Shown here piece by piece: positions 39,140 through 47,334 of a stretch of 64,000 nucleotides of DNA. Source of the DNA: CAZYBO01 sp964645205 (GTDB lineage Bacteria > Pseudomonadota > Alphaproteobacteria > Rickettsiales > SXRF01); the NCBI GenBank assembly GCA_964645205.1, contig CAZYBO010000002.1, positions 186,001 through 250,000 of the forward strand, given 5' to 3'. A model generated the notes under the pieces. It had not been told where the DNA came from and made no database searches. It worked only from the letters and a program-made list of their open reading frames with translations. Position 1 is the first letter of the stretch. The number at the start of each line of letters is the position of its first letter. Position numbers and translations under genes: made by a program.

Positions 39140-39578
39140 GGTGCGTGTCGGCGGCTTTTTGCAGCTTGGCCAGCTCGACCGCCACGCGCAGCTCGATCTC
39201 TTCGATGATGTCGATAAGTGCCGGGTCGCTCACCGTGTGTTTTTGTTGCGCAAGCTGGCGGTCGAGATCGTGCATCATATGTGCGGGGATGGCGCCGATC
39301 AAAAGCTGGCGGCGCAGTGATTCCAGCACATCGAGCATGGATTTGCCCTGCTGCGCGAGCTTTTTGCGATTGACTTCCTCGCCGGAGAGTTCCTGCAGCG
39401 CCAGCATGTTGGCGACCGAAGCGGTCTGCGCGACATCGGCGGTCTGGAGGGCGGGGGCGGTGTCATCCGCGCCGGACGCGTCGAGTATGTCGGAAAAAGA
39501 CGACACGGAGCTGCTTGCGCCGCGCTTTCTGACATTGCTTGCTGGTTTGATCGGGTTGTAGCCCGTGACCTTGATCAT
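39132..39578 (-). CDS. fliX: Flagellar assembly regulator FliX
   Basis: 148 aa from the ATG at 39578 (MIKVTGYNPIKPASNVRKRG). It matches FliX in size and layout: a short N-terminal motif, a low-complexity Ala/Ser/Asp segment and a helical C-terminal half (GKSMLDVLESLRRQLLIGAI; IIEEIELRVAVELAKL). In Caulobacter FliX couples basal-body assembly to the sigma-54 activator FlbD. Its divergent position to flgI is the Caulobacter arrangement. TATAAT ends 6 nt before the ATG, suggesting a leaderless transcript. Confidence 0.88.
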   Translation of the reverse strand: MIKVTGYNPIKPASNVRKRGASSSVSSFSDILDASGADDTAPALQTADVAQTASVANMLALQELSGEEVNRKKLAQQGKSMLDVLESLRRQLLIGAIPAHMMHDLDRQLAQQKHTVSDPALIDIIEEIELRVAVELAKLQKAADTHHD

Positions 39579-39584
39579 GAACTG

Positions 39585-39590
39585 ATTATA
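39585..39590 (-). promoter_or_regulatory. -10 box of a probable leaderless fliX transcript
   Basis: A perfect TATAAT on the minus strand lies 6 nt before the fliX ATG and no Shine-Dalgarno sequence is present. A standard -35 is not visible (TTTACA is 20 nt away). Confidence 0.5.
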
Positions 39591-39754
39591 TAGCGCAAGA
39601 TTTAACGCCATGTAAACGATTGCCTGCACCGCAGATGAAAATGCGCAGGCAAAAAATGCCTAGCCAATTTTATTCCTGCTCCCGCGCGGCTGCCGACGCG
39701 GCAAATATTCGCGTAATGCGCTGAAATAACGCCGCTATTTTTGGGCACGGAAAG

Positions 39755-39770
39755 TGGCACGCAAATCGCA
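39755..39770 (+). promoter_or_regulatory. Sigma-54 (-24/-12) promoter upstream of flgI
   Basis: TGGCACGCAAATCGCA has GG-N10-GC spacing and a perfect TGGCACG -24 part; the -12 part is TCGCA rather than TTGCA. It lies 41 nt before the flgI ATG. GC-rich repeats at about 39685-39715 (GCGGCTGCCG; CGCGGCAAA) could be sites for a FlbD-like activator. Confidence 0.7.
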
Positions 39771-39811
39771 AGGGTACCCGCATCGATATTTAGCTGTGAG
39801 GAATTTTTGTT

Positions 39812-40963
39812 ATGCGTCACCTGTCATTTACGAGCCGCGTCGGAGTGGTTGCCAGCGTATTGGCGATGGCCGCTTCCATGTTGCCGGTCTATTCCGCAGC
39901 CGCCAGTTCCGAGGCGCGCCTGAAGGACATCGTAACGTTTGAAGGCGTGCGCGAGAATATCCTGATGGGCTACGGGCTGGTCGTGGGCTTGAACGGCACC
40001 GGCGACAAGCTGAAGAACAACGCCTTTACCGAGCAAAGCCTGATCGCGTTCTTGGAGCGTCAGGGCGTGAATACGCGCGGCACCGAACTCAAGACCAAGA
40101 ACGTCGCCGCCGTGACGATCACCGCCACCCTGCCGCCGTTTGCGCGCAGTGGCGGCCGTGTTGACGTAACGGTGAGCGCTATGGGCGATGCGAAGGATTT
40201 AACCGGCGGCATGCTGCTGGCCACGCCGCTTTACGGTGCGGACGGCGAGGTATACGCGGTTGCGCAAGGCTCGATCTCCATCGGCGGCTTCAAGGCTTCC
40301 AGCGATTCGGGATCGACCACCGTCACCAAGGGCGTACCTACCTCGGGCTTTATTTCCAACGGTGCGATTATCGAAAAAGAAATCGCCTTCGCGCTTAACG
40401 ATATGCCGGAGCTTAAAATGGCGCTGCGCAATCCTGATATTTCCACCGCGCAGCATGTGGCCGAGGCGATCAACGCGCAGATCGGGCCTGGCGTGGCGTC
40501 GGTGACCGATCCCGGCACCATCGTGCTGGCCGTGCCTGCCGTATACCAGAACAACACCACGCAATTGCTTGCCGATATTGAGAAGCTGACGGTGGAAACC
40601 GATCAGGTGGCGCGCATCGTTGTGGACGAAGCGTCAGGCACCATCGTGATGGGCGAGAATGTGCGCATCGATACGGTGGCGGTGGCGCAGGGTAACCTGA
40701 TCGTGCGCATCGAGGAAAAGCCGCAAGTGTCGCAGCCGCTTCCGTTCGCGCCGGAAGGAGCGGAAACCGTCACGACCACGACGACGGACGTTTCCGTGGA
40801 CGAAAGCCCCGGCAAGCGCATGGCGGTGCTCGCAGGCGGCGCTACGCTGAAAGATCTGGTGGCGGGGCTCAATGCGCTGGGCGTAGGGCCGCGCGACCTC
40901 ATCACCATCTTGCAAACCATCAAGGCGGCCGGCGCATTGCAGGCCGACATCCAGACCAAGTAG
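39812..40963 (+). CDS. flgI: Flagellar P-ring protein FlgI
   Basis: 383 aa with signal peptide (ending YSAAAS). Characteristic sequence: RLKDIVTFEGVRENILMGYG, LVVGLNGTGDKLKNNAFTEQ, NVAAVTITATLPPFARSGGR and the end VGPRDLITILQTIKAAGALQ. It forms the ring around the rod in the peptidoglycan layer, so the organism has a Gram-negative flagellum. First gene of a long operon driven by the sigma-54 site at 39755. Confidence 0.97.
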   Translation: MRHLSFTSRVGVVASVLAMAASMLPVYSAAASSEARLKDIVTFEGVRENILMGYGLVVGLNGTGDKLKNNAFTEQSLIAFLERQGVNTRGTELKTKNVAAVTITATLPPFARSGGRVDVTVSAMGDAKDLTGGMLLATPLYGADGEVYAVAQGSISIGGFKASSDSGSTTVTKGVPTSGFISNGAIIEKEIAFALNDMPELKMALRNPDISTAQHVAEAINAQIGPGVASVTDPGTIVLAVPAVYQNNTTQLLADIEKLTVETDQVARIVVDEASGTIVMGENVRIDTVAVAQGNLIVRIEEKPQVSQPLPFAPEGAETVTTTTTDVSVDESPGKRMAVLAGGATLKDLVAGLNALGVGPRDLITILQTIKAAGALQADIQTK

Positions 40964-40971
40964 AGGGCATT

Positions 40972-41316
40972 ATGATCGCATCCGCTAACATTTCGGCGCT
41001 TTTCGGTTCCGCTTCGCAGGCGCCCGCCGACGCCGCCATGCGCCTGCAGGGAGCGGCGCTGTTGAACAAGCGCGCCCCGATGAGCAGCGATCAGGCGGAA
41101 GCGGCGGCCAAGGATTTCGAATCGATGTTCATCGGCCAGATGCTTGAGCAGATGTTCGGCGAATCGCAGGGCGAGGAGGCGTTCGGGGATAAGGATACGG
41201 ACGAAGTCTATAAGAGCCTGATGATGGACGAATACGGCAAGCAGATCGCCAAGTCCGGTGGCATAGGAATTGCTAGTTATGTAACAAGGGAATTGCTTAA
41301 ATTACAGGAGATGTAA
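40972..41316 (+). CDS. flgJ: FlgJ-like rod-binding protein (no muramidase domain)
   Basis: 114 aa, the rod-binding half only: AAAKDFESMFIGQMLEQMFG, YKSLMMDEYGKQIAKSGGIG, IASYVTRELL. Short FlgJ proteins without the peptidoglycan hydrolase are usual in alphaproteobacteria. It caps or scaffolds the growing rod. It starts 8 bp after flgI and ends 1 bp before the next gene. Confidence 0.9.
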   Translation: MIASANISALFGSASQAPADAAMRLQGAALLNKRAPMSSDQAEAAAKDFESMFIGQMLEQMFGESQGEEAFGDKDTDEVYKSLMMDEYGKQIAKSGGIGIASYVTRELLKLQEM

Positions 41317-41317
41317 G

Positions 41318-41773
41318 ATGGCCAGTGAATTAAGAACTGCGGAAAATCAGCAAGTTAAGATAAAAGACGTCATGACATTGACGGCGCGTCTGGCGCAATT
41401 GCTGGCGCAGGAGGTGGATTTGCTCGCTGAAATGAAAATGAGCAAGATCGAAGCCCTACAGCAGGAAAAATTGTTCCTTATCAGCGCGCTGGATGCGCAA
41501 CGCAAGCTGGTGGCGAAAAACCCGCACGGGATGGAAACCATTCCCTCGCAGGACAAGAAGGATTTGCAGGAAGTGGTGGACGTATTCAATGAGATTCTCG
41601 AAGAAAACCACCGCAAGCTGCTGATCGCTAAGGAAGTGAACCATAAAATCGTGCAGGCGATTACCGATGTGGTCAAAGACCATACCGTAAGCAAAGTCTA
41701 TGACGGGCGCGGCACCAGCGGCATGGCGGCTCCCTACCAGACTCTGTCGGTGACGCTTGATCAGACGATCTGA
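41318..41773 (+). CDS. FlgN-like flagellar chaperone (probable)
   Basis: 151 aa, all helical: VMTLTARLAQLLAQEVDLLA, KIEALQQEKLFLISALDAQR, VVDVFNEILEENHRKLLIAK. The length, helix content and place directly before flgK and flgL fit FlgN, the export chaperone of those two proteins. Sequence conservation of FlgN is low, so the call rests mainly on position. Confidence 0.7.
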   Translation: MASELRTAENQQVKIKDVMTLTARLAQLLAQEVDLLAEMKMSKIEALQQEKLFLISALDAQRKLVAKNPHGMETIPSQDKKDLQEVVDVFNEILEENHRKLLIAKEVNHKIVQAITDVVKDHTVSKVYDGRGTSGMAAPYQTLSVTLDQTI

Positions 41774-41789
41774 GTTTTAGGAGTACACT

Positions 41790-44507
41790 GTGAGCCTAGT
41801 CCTTGCACTGAATAACGCGCTGACGGGGATGAATATCAGCCAGCAATCGCTGGCGGTGCTCTCCCAGAATATCGCCAACGCCAACACGCAGGGTTACAGC
41901 CGCAAGGTCGTCGACCAGCAGGCGATCTATCTCGGCGGCAACGGCGCGGGCGTCAGCATCGCCGACATCACGCGCAAGGTGGACGGCTATCTGCAGAAAT
42001 CCGTGCGCCTGCAATCTTCGACCAACGGCAAGGCGGAAGCGGTCAGCGACTACATGGATCGCACGCAGCTCCTGCTCGGCAAACCCGGCAGCGTCAACAA
42101 CATCAACGCCTATATCGGCAATTATTTCAATTCGCTGCAATCGCTGGCGCAGACGCCGGAAAACACGACCCTGCGTGTAAACGCGGTCAATTCCGCCTCC
42201 ACGATGGCGCAGCAGATCAGCCAGCTTGCAAGCGACCTTCAGGAATTGCGCTACCAGGCCGATCAGGACATCAAGCGCGCCGTGGACACCATCAACGAGA
42301 ACATCGTCAACCTGCATGCGCTGAACGAAACGATCAGCAACGCGCTCGCCATCGGCAGGCCGGTCACCGAACTGCTCGACCGCCGCGATGAATTGATGAA
42401 CGACATCGCGCAGTATATCGACATCCAGACCTACGAAAAAACTAACGGCCGGATGAATATTTTTACCGCCAACGGCATAAGCCTGCTCGACGAAAGCATT
42501 TACCAACTCACCTATAATCCCGTGCCCTCAGCGGAAGCGCTGGCGGAAAACCCGGTGCTCGCGCCGGTTTTGCTCTACCGTACGGACGATAGCGGTAATC
42601 TTGTCGGCAACCCCACCCAACTGGTGACCGGCGGAAAAAGCAACACGATCGTCACTCCGCTGCAAAGCGGAAAGCTCAAGGGCATGGTGGAAATGCGCGA
42701 CCGCGACATTCCCAATATGCTGAACCAGCTCGACCAGCTCGCTGCCAATATGCGCGACCAGATCAACGCAGTGCATAATCGCGGTGTAAGTTTCCCAGGC
42801 AACCCCAGCCTTACCGGTACGCGTGCGGTCTATGCGGAGGATTTCAGCCAATGGACGGGCGAGATGCGTCTTGCGCTGCTGGGCAAGGACGGCGCGCCGA
42901 TTCCTTCTCCCTACGAAGACGAAACGTCCGGCATGCGTCCGCTCACGCTCGACCTGTCCACGCTCAACACCGGCAACGGCGCGGGCTACCCGTCGGTGGA
43001 AGGCATCATCAACGAAATCAACCAGTATTACGGCATTCCGCAGAACAAGGCGGTCGTCGGCAACCTGAACAATATCCGCCTCGCCTCGAACACGGAATCG
43101 CTTCCCGGCTCGCCGCCGCAATTCAGTTTCGACCTCGACATCGAAAATATTTCTGCCGTTCCCGCCAACGTATTCGTGACCAACGTGCAGGTGCTCGATA
43201 GCCTCGGCGCGGCGATGACTCCGCAAACCAGCGGCGTGCCCACGGTGGCGATCGACCCGAGCAGCAGTTTTGTCACCACCGCCGGCAGCAATGTCGTGAC
43301 CGTCAACACCACGGCGGCGCACGGGTTCGATAACGGCGACAAAATCTATCTCTCCGATCCGGGCGCCGATGTGGACGGCATCCCGCAGGAAGATTTCAAC
43401 CGCTTCTTCACCATCGCTAACGTCACCCCCACCAGTTTCGAGATCATCGTGGACGGTGACGCCACCGCCGGCGGCACGTTCGGCGTGGCCGGGCAGACGG
43501 CGACGCCTTCTTACGTCACGGTAGAGCCGGGCGAATACGGACGCACGGGGGCGAACGGCTATATCACCACCAGCCTAGGCGATAACAGTTCCTCGCCGTA
43601 CTACCTCGTCAAGGTGGATGTGGCGGTCGATGACGGCGACGGCGATTTCAGCCGCGCGCAGCTCACCTACCGCATTTTCAACAACCAGTCGAACATGCTC
43701 AACGACCGCACCTCGGTCGAAAACGTCACCGGCAACGGACAAATGGTGCTGCCCAACACGACGCAGGCGATGGCGCGCGCCATGCTGGTGGATGAAAACG
43801 GCGTTGAACTGCCGCGCTTCGGCGGCCAGTATACGACGCTGAAACAGGGCTACCTTAAAATTCAAACCCTCTCCGGCGACACCGTGATGGCGCTCGACAG
43901 CCTCGACAGCGTCGAGCAGGGCAAGCCGAACAGCGCGCCGCCGGTCGTAGGCACGGGGCGTGGCTTCTCGCATTTTTTCGAGCTGAACAATTTTTTTGAA
44001 ACTGCCGGCACCGATGATCCTATTGCATCGGTGACCAACAGCGCGCTCAATTTGAAGGTCGAGCAGCGCCTGATCGACAATCCCAACCTGATTTCGCTCG
44101 GCACCCTCATTCGCAGTGCGGCGCCCTCCAATTCGTCGCTGCCGCCGCTTTACACCTATGAGCGTAATATCGGCGACAACAGTTTCATTCAACAGATGGC
44201 GGCGTTTAACGGCCAGCTTGTGGATTTTCCGGCGACCGGCGGTCTCGGCCAGACGCGCCAGACCTTCAGCGGCTATGCCGGACAGATCATCGGCGCGGCC
44301 TCGACCAATGCGGCGAGCGCGCAAAGCACCAGGGAAAACGCTAAAATCCTCATGGATGGATTCGCGGCGCGCTCGGATTCGATCAGCGGCGTCAACCTCG
44401 ACGAAGAGCTGGCGAACACGATTATCTACCAGAACGCGTACACGGCTTCCACGCGGGTAATCACGGTGGCCAACGAATTGTTCGATACGTTGATTCAGGC
44501 GTTTTAG
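41790..44507 (+). CDS. flgK: Flagellar hook-associated protein FlgK, enlarged
   Basis: 905 aa from a GTG start (AGGAG 7 nt upstream). The N-terminal rod/hook motif LNNALTGMNISQQSLAVLSQ then NIANANTQGYSRKVVDQQ and the C-terminal GVNLDEELANTIIYQNAYTA are diagnostic. It forms the first hook-filament junction layer. The protein exceeds the usual 500-700 aa because of inserts. One at about residues 488-565 (TTAGSNVVTVNTTAAHGFDN then GDKIYLSDPG ... VDGIPQEDF) resembles modules in FlgE and flagellin. Confidence 0.96.
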   Translation: MSLVLALNNALTGMNISQQSLAVLSQNIANANTQGYSRKVVDQQAIYLGGNGAGVSIADITRKVDGYLQKSVRLQSSTNGKAEAVSDYMDRTQLLLGKPGSVNNINAYIGNYFNSLQSLAQTPENTTLRVNAVNSASTMAQQISQLASDLQELRYQADQDIKRAVDTINENIVNLHALNETISNALAIGRPVTELLDRRDELMNDIAQYIDIQTYEKTNGRMNIFTANGISLLDESIYQLTYNPVPSAEALAENPVLAPVLLYRTDDSGNLVGNPTQLVTGGKSNTIVTPLQSGKLKGMVEMRDRDIPNMLNQLDQLAANMRDQINAVHNRGVSFPGNPSLTGTRAVYAEDFSQWTGEMRLALLGKDGAPIPSPYEDETSGMRPLTLDLSTLNTGNGAGYPSVEGIINEINQYYGIPQNKAVVGNLNNIRLASNTESLPGSPPQFSFDLDIENISAVPANVFVTNVQVLDSLGAAMTPQTSGVPTVAIDPSSSFVTTAGSNVVTVNTTAAHGFDNGDKIYLSDPGADVDGIPQEDFNRFFTIANVTPTSFEIIVDGDATAGGTFGVAGQTATPSYVTVEPGEYGRTGANGYITTSLGDNSSSPYYLVKVDVAVDDGDGDFSRAQLTYRIFNNQSNMLNDRTSVENVTGNGQMVLPNTTQAMARAMLVDENGVELPRFGGQYTTLKQGYLKIQTLSGDTVMALDSLDSVEQGKPNSAPPVVGTGRGFSHFFELNNFFETAGTDDPIASVTNSALNLKVEQRLIDNPNLISLGTLIRSAAPSNSSLPPLYTYERNIGDNSFIQQMAAFNGQLVDFPATGGLGQTRQTFSGYAGQIIGAASTNAASAQSTRENAKILMDGFAARSDSISGVNLDEELANTIIYQNAYTASTRVITVANELFDTLIQAF

Positions 44508-44530
44508 ATGAGAGAAAACAGGAGTAGCCT

Positions 44531-45442
44531 ATGACATTCGGCCGGATCAGTACCTACGCGATATTCCAGTCCACGCTTAAGGACGCAAGCCGCGTGCAGT
44601 CCGAACTTTTCAACCTTCAGACGCAGCTTTCCAGCGGGCAGAAAGCGCAGAATTTTGAGGGCATATCGGGGCAGGCCGAGCAGTTTATGGAACTAGAGGC
44701 GAAAATTTCCAAAACCGACCTGTACGTCACCAGCAATAAAATGGTGCAATCGCGCATCGATACGACCAGTTCCGTATTGGGGCAGATCATCGATTCCGGC
44801 ACCAACCTGAAAAACATCATCCTCTCGCGCAGGAATAACCTGCAGAACGACGACGGCAATTTTAAAGAACAGCTACGCGGCCAGTGGAAAGCGCTGGTCG
44901 GTCAGCTCAATACCAATACGGAAGGCCGTTACCTGTTTTCAGGTTCACGCACCGACGTACCCGCCGTAGATGGCGAGCTTTTCCCGCAGGTTGCCGCCGA
45001 CGGCCAGCCTGACGACGCCTATTATACCGGCAGCAAGCAGGATGTGACCGTGCGCGTGCAGGACGGCGTGGAGCTGATTTATAACGTGCGCGCCGACCAT
45101 CCGGGATTCCAGAAGATTTTTGCAGGTCTGGCAATGGCGGACGACGGCGATAGCACCAATGACGACAGCAAGTTGGCGCAGGCTTACGATCTGGTGCAGC
45201 AGGGCGTGCAGGAAGTTACCAGCGCGCAGGCAAAGATTAACGCCGACACGGTTGCCATCGACCAGATCAACGAACGCCATAACACCCTGAAAGTCTACTG
45301 GAAGGGTGTCAAGGAGGATATCGGCAACACCGACATTGTATCGGCCTCCACGCAGGTTGCCATTAACCAAGGGATATTGACGGCGGCGTTTCAGGCCTTC
45401 GCCAAAATTAATTCCTTGAGGCTTTCAGAGTTTTTACGCTAG
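44531..45442 (+). CDS. flgL: Flagellar hook-associated protein FlgL
   Basis: 303 aa. Flagellin-like N-terminus (FQSTLKDASRVQSELFNLQT then QLSSGQKAQNF) and C-terminus (ASTQVAINQGILTAAFQAFA then KINSLRLSEFL). It forms the second junction layer between FlgK and the filament. AGGAG lies 7 nt before the ATG. Confidence 0.95.
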   Translation: MTFGRISTYAIFQSTLKDASRVQSELFNLQTQLSSGQKAQNFEGISGQAEQFMELEAKISKTDLYVTSNKMVQSRIDTTSSVLGQIIDSGTNLKNIILSRRNNLQNDDGNFKEQLRGQWKALVGQLNTNTEGRYLFSGSRTDVPAVDGELFPQVAADGQPDDAYYTGSKQDVTVRVQDGVELIYNVRADHPGFQKIFAGLAMADDGDSTNDDSKLAQAYDLVQQGVQEVTSAQAKINADTVAIDQINERHNTLKVYWKGVKEDIGNTDIVSASTQVAINQGILTAAFQAFAKINSLRLSEFLR

Positions 45443-45459
45443 ATTAGGGAAATGATGAT

Positions 45460-45981
45460 ATGATGCATAGCAGTATCGCAGGTAAGGAACTACCCATCCA
45501 CATGGTCAACCAGTCGGCACTGATTCACGGGGCGTCCTCAGACGGCTCCAAGACGGAAACGATCACCACCCGTTTCGGTGAGGTGACGGTGGATCTCGGC
45601 AAAGCCATCATGTTTCCGCGCGGGCTGTTGGGCATTCCCGACAAATCCCAGTTTATTCTCGCGAAGTTCCCGAGCGAGAAAATGCAGCAATTCACCATGC
45701 TGCAATCGCTCGACGATCTGGCGCTGTCGTTCATCACCCTGCCTATCAACATGGAAAACGCCATTGTCGCCGCCAGCGACATCAAGGCGGCGTGCGCGGA
45801 TCTGCAGATTGCGGAAGCCAACCTCGCCATGCTGCTGATGGTGTCGGTGCACCGCTATCCCGATCAGGTGCGCCTGTCGGTCAACGCGCGCGCGCCGATC
45901 ATGATCGACGCCGAGCGCAAGCTCGCCGTGCAGTACGTGTTCCAGAACGACGCCTATAAAGTCCAGCACATGCTAGGGTAG
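45460..45981 (+). CDS. fliW: Flagellar assembly factor FliW
   Basis: 173 aa. The FliW core is clear: RFGEVTVDLGKAIMFPRGLL then GIPDKSQFIL, and NLAMLLMVSVHRYPDQVRLS then VNARAPIMIDAERKLAVQYV. FliW binds flagellin and, in species with CsrA, releases CsrA to time flagellin translation. No csrA gene is in the window. It sits between flgL and fliB, close to the flagellin gene. Confidence 0.93.
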   Translation: MMHSSIAGKELPIHMVNQSALIHGASSDGSKTETITTRFGEVTVDLGKAIMFPRGLLGIPDKSQFILAKFPSEKMQQFTMLQSLDDLALSFITLPINMENAIVAASDIKAACADLQIAEANLAMLLMVSVHRYPDQVRLSVNARAPIMIDAERKLAVQYVFQNDAYKVQHMLG

Positions 45982-45984
45982 GGC

Positions 45985-47166
45985 GTGCCGCATCCCGTTT
46001 CGCGCACCCGCCTCGTTTCACAATTCACATGCCTTGGCGATAAGTGCAGCGACACGTGTTGCCAGAACTGGTCGATGCAGGTGGATGAGGCGACGCTTGC
46101 GCGCTACCGCAAAGACGCTCCCGAATTGCTCAACGATATAGATACCGACGGCGACGATGCGCCGTGGGTGATGAAGCGCGATCCCGCCAGCGGCATGTGC
46201 GTGCGACTGGAAGGCGGATGGTGCGGACTCCACAAAAAATACGGCGACGCGTTCCTAGGCGACGCGTGCCATTTCTATCCGCGCGTGACGCGCGCGCTCG
46301 GCGATAAAACGACGATGACCGCCACCGCGTCGTGCCCGGAAATCGTACGCCTTATGTTGGAAGAAGATTCCATGTTCGGATTCGACGATGCCAGTGTCGA
46401 ACGCCTGCCGCACGGCGTAAAAAATTACTTGCCCGAAGTGCTGAGCGCCGACGATGCGCTTGCCGTGCACCGCGCGTTTCTCGCCGCGGCGGAAGATCGA
46501 ACCGTCACCGCCGAACAATCTTTTTTGCGCATGGCGAGCGTCAGCCGCTCGCTGGAATTGATCGACAAAAAGAGCTGGCCGCAGGCGGTTTCATTTTACC
46601 TGCGCAACGCCGACGGGCGATTGCCGCAGGCGGAAGTTCATTCCGCCGATCCGTTCAATATTCTTCATGCGTTGTCCGGCTTGATCGTCGCGTCGCAGAA
46701 GCCGATGTCGCCGCGCCTGAAGCAAACTGTGGACGATATGGAAAAAGCGCTTTCGGTAACGCTCGATTGGCAGAACGTGCTCATCCACGTGACGGAAGGA
46801 AGCGCGGGCGCGTACGAAAATATACGTGCGCAATGGCAGGGCGGGGCGGCGAAGCATTACGAAGAGCCGTTGCGCCGCTGGCTGCAATTGCAGCTATCGC
46901 TCGCGCTCTTCCCGTTTTCGGGACTGGGCGGGAACCTTACCGAGCGCATCACGATCATCGGCGTGCGGCTGGCCACGGTCAGGCTTGCATTGATGTGCAG
47001 TTGTGGTATACACGGTGCCAAGCTGCCACAAGATGTGGTGGTGCGGATCATGCAAAGCCTGTCACGCTTTCTTGATCATCTTGGAAATCCAGCCTTTTCC
47101 CTGCAAATTTACGCGGAGACAGGATGGAACCGGGAGTCGAGAATGCGGGCTTTGCTGGAAAATTGA
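45985..47166 (+). CDS. fliB: Flagellin lysine-N-methylase FliB
   Basis: 393 aa from a GTG 3 bp after the fliW stop. The N-terminal Cys cluster (C16, C21, C25, C26 in FTCLGDKCSDTCCQNW) and further Cys residues in MCVRLEGGWCGLHKKYGDAF then LGDACHFYPR match FliB, a metal-cluster protein that methylates flagellin lysines. Some relatives are radical/metal enzymes of unknown mechanism. The gene directly precedes the giant flagellin gene, its likely substrate. Confidence 0.9.
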   Translation: MPHPVSRTRLVSQFTCLGDKCSDTCCQNWSMQVDEATLARYRKDAPELLNDIDTDGDDAPWVMKRDPASGMCVRLEGGWCGLHKKYGDAFLGDACHFYPRVTRALGDKTTMTATASCPEIVRLMLEEDSMFGFDDASVERLPHGVKNYLPEVLSADDALAVHRAFLAAAEDRTVTAEQSFLRMASVSRSLELIDKKSWPQAVSFYLRNADGRLPQAEVHSADPFNILHALSGLIVASQKPMSPRLKQTVDDMEKALSVTLDWQNVLIHVTEGSAGAYENIRAQWQGGAAKHYEEPLRRWLQLQLSLALFPFSGLGGNLTERITIIGVRLATVRLALMCSCGIHGAKLPQDVVVRIMQSLSRFLDHLGNPAFSLQIYAETGWNRESRMRALLEN

Positions 47167-47334
47167 ATAAAAACAATTATAAACAGGAGGTTAGCGCAGG
47201 TTATCAATTATTAGCAACTTTAATTCAATATTAACCATTATCGCTAATAATGGGTTTAATGTGGCCGTAAAAGCCGCATAAGAAGTGAAAGCATGTAGCT
47301 TTCAGAATTATAACATCCATGTAGGAGAAGTCTT

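Noticed and set aside
47260..47285. Possible sigma-54 promoter before the flagellin gene (TGGCCG...GC).
   Set aside because: The GG-to-GC spacing is 11, not 10, and the -24 box is TGGCCG. Another nearby GG/GC pair also fails the spacing.
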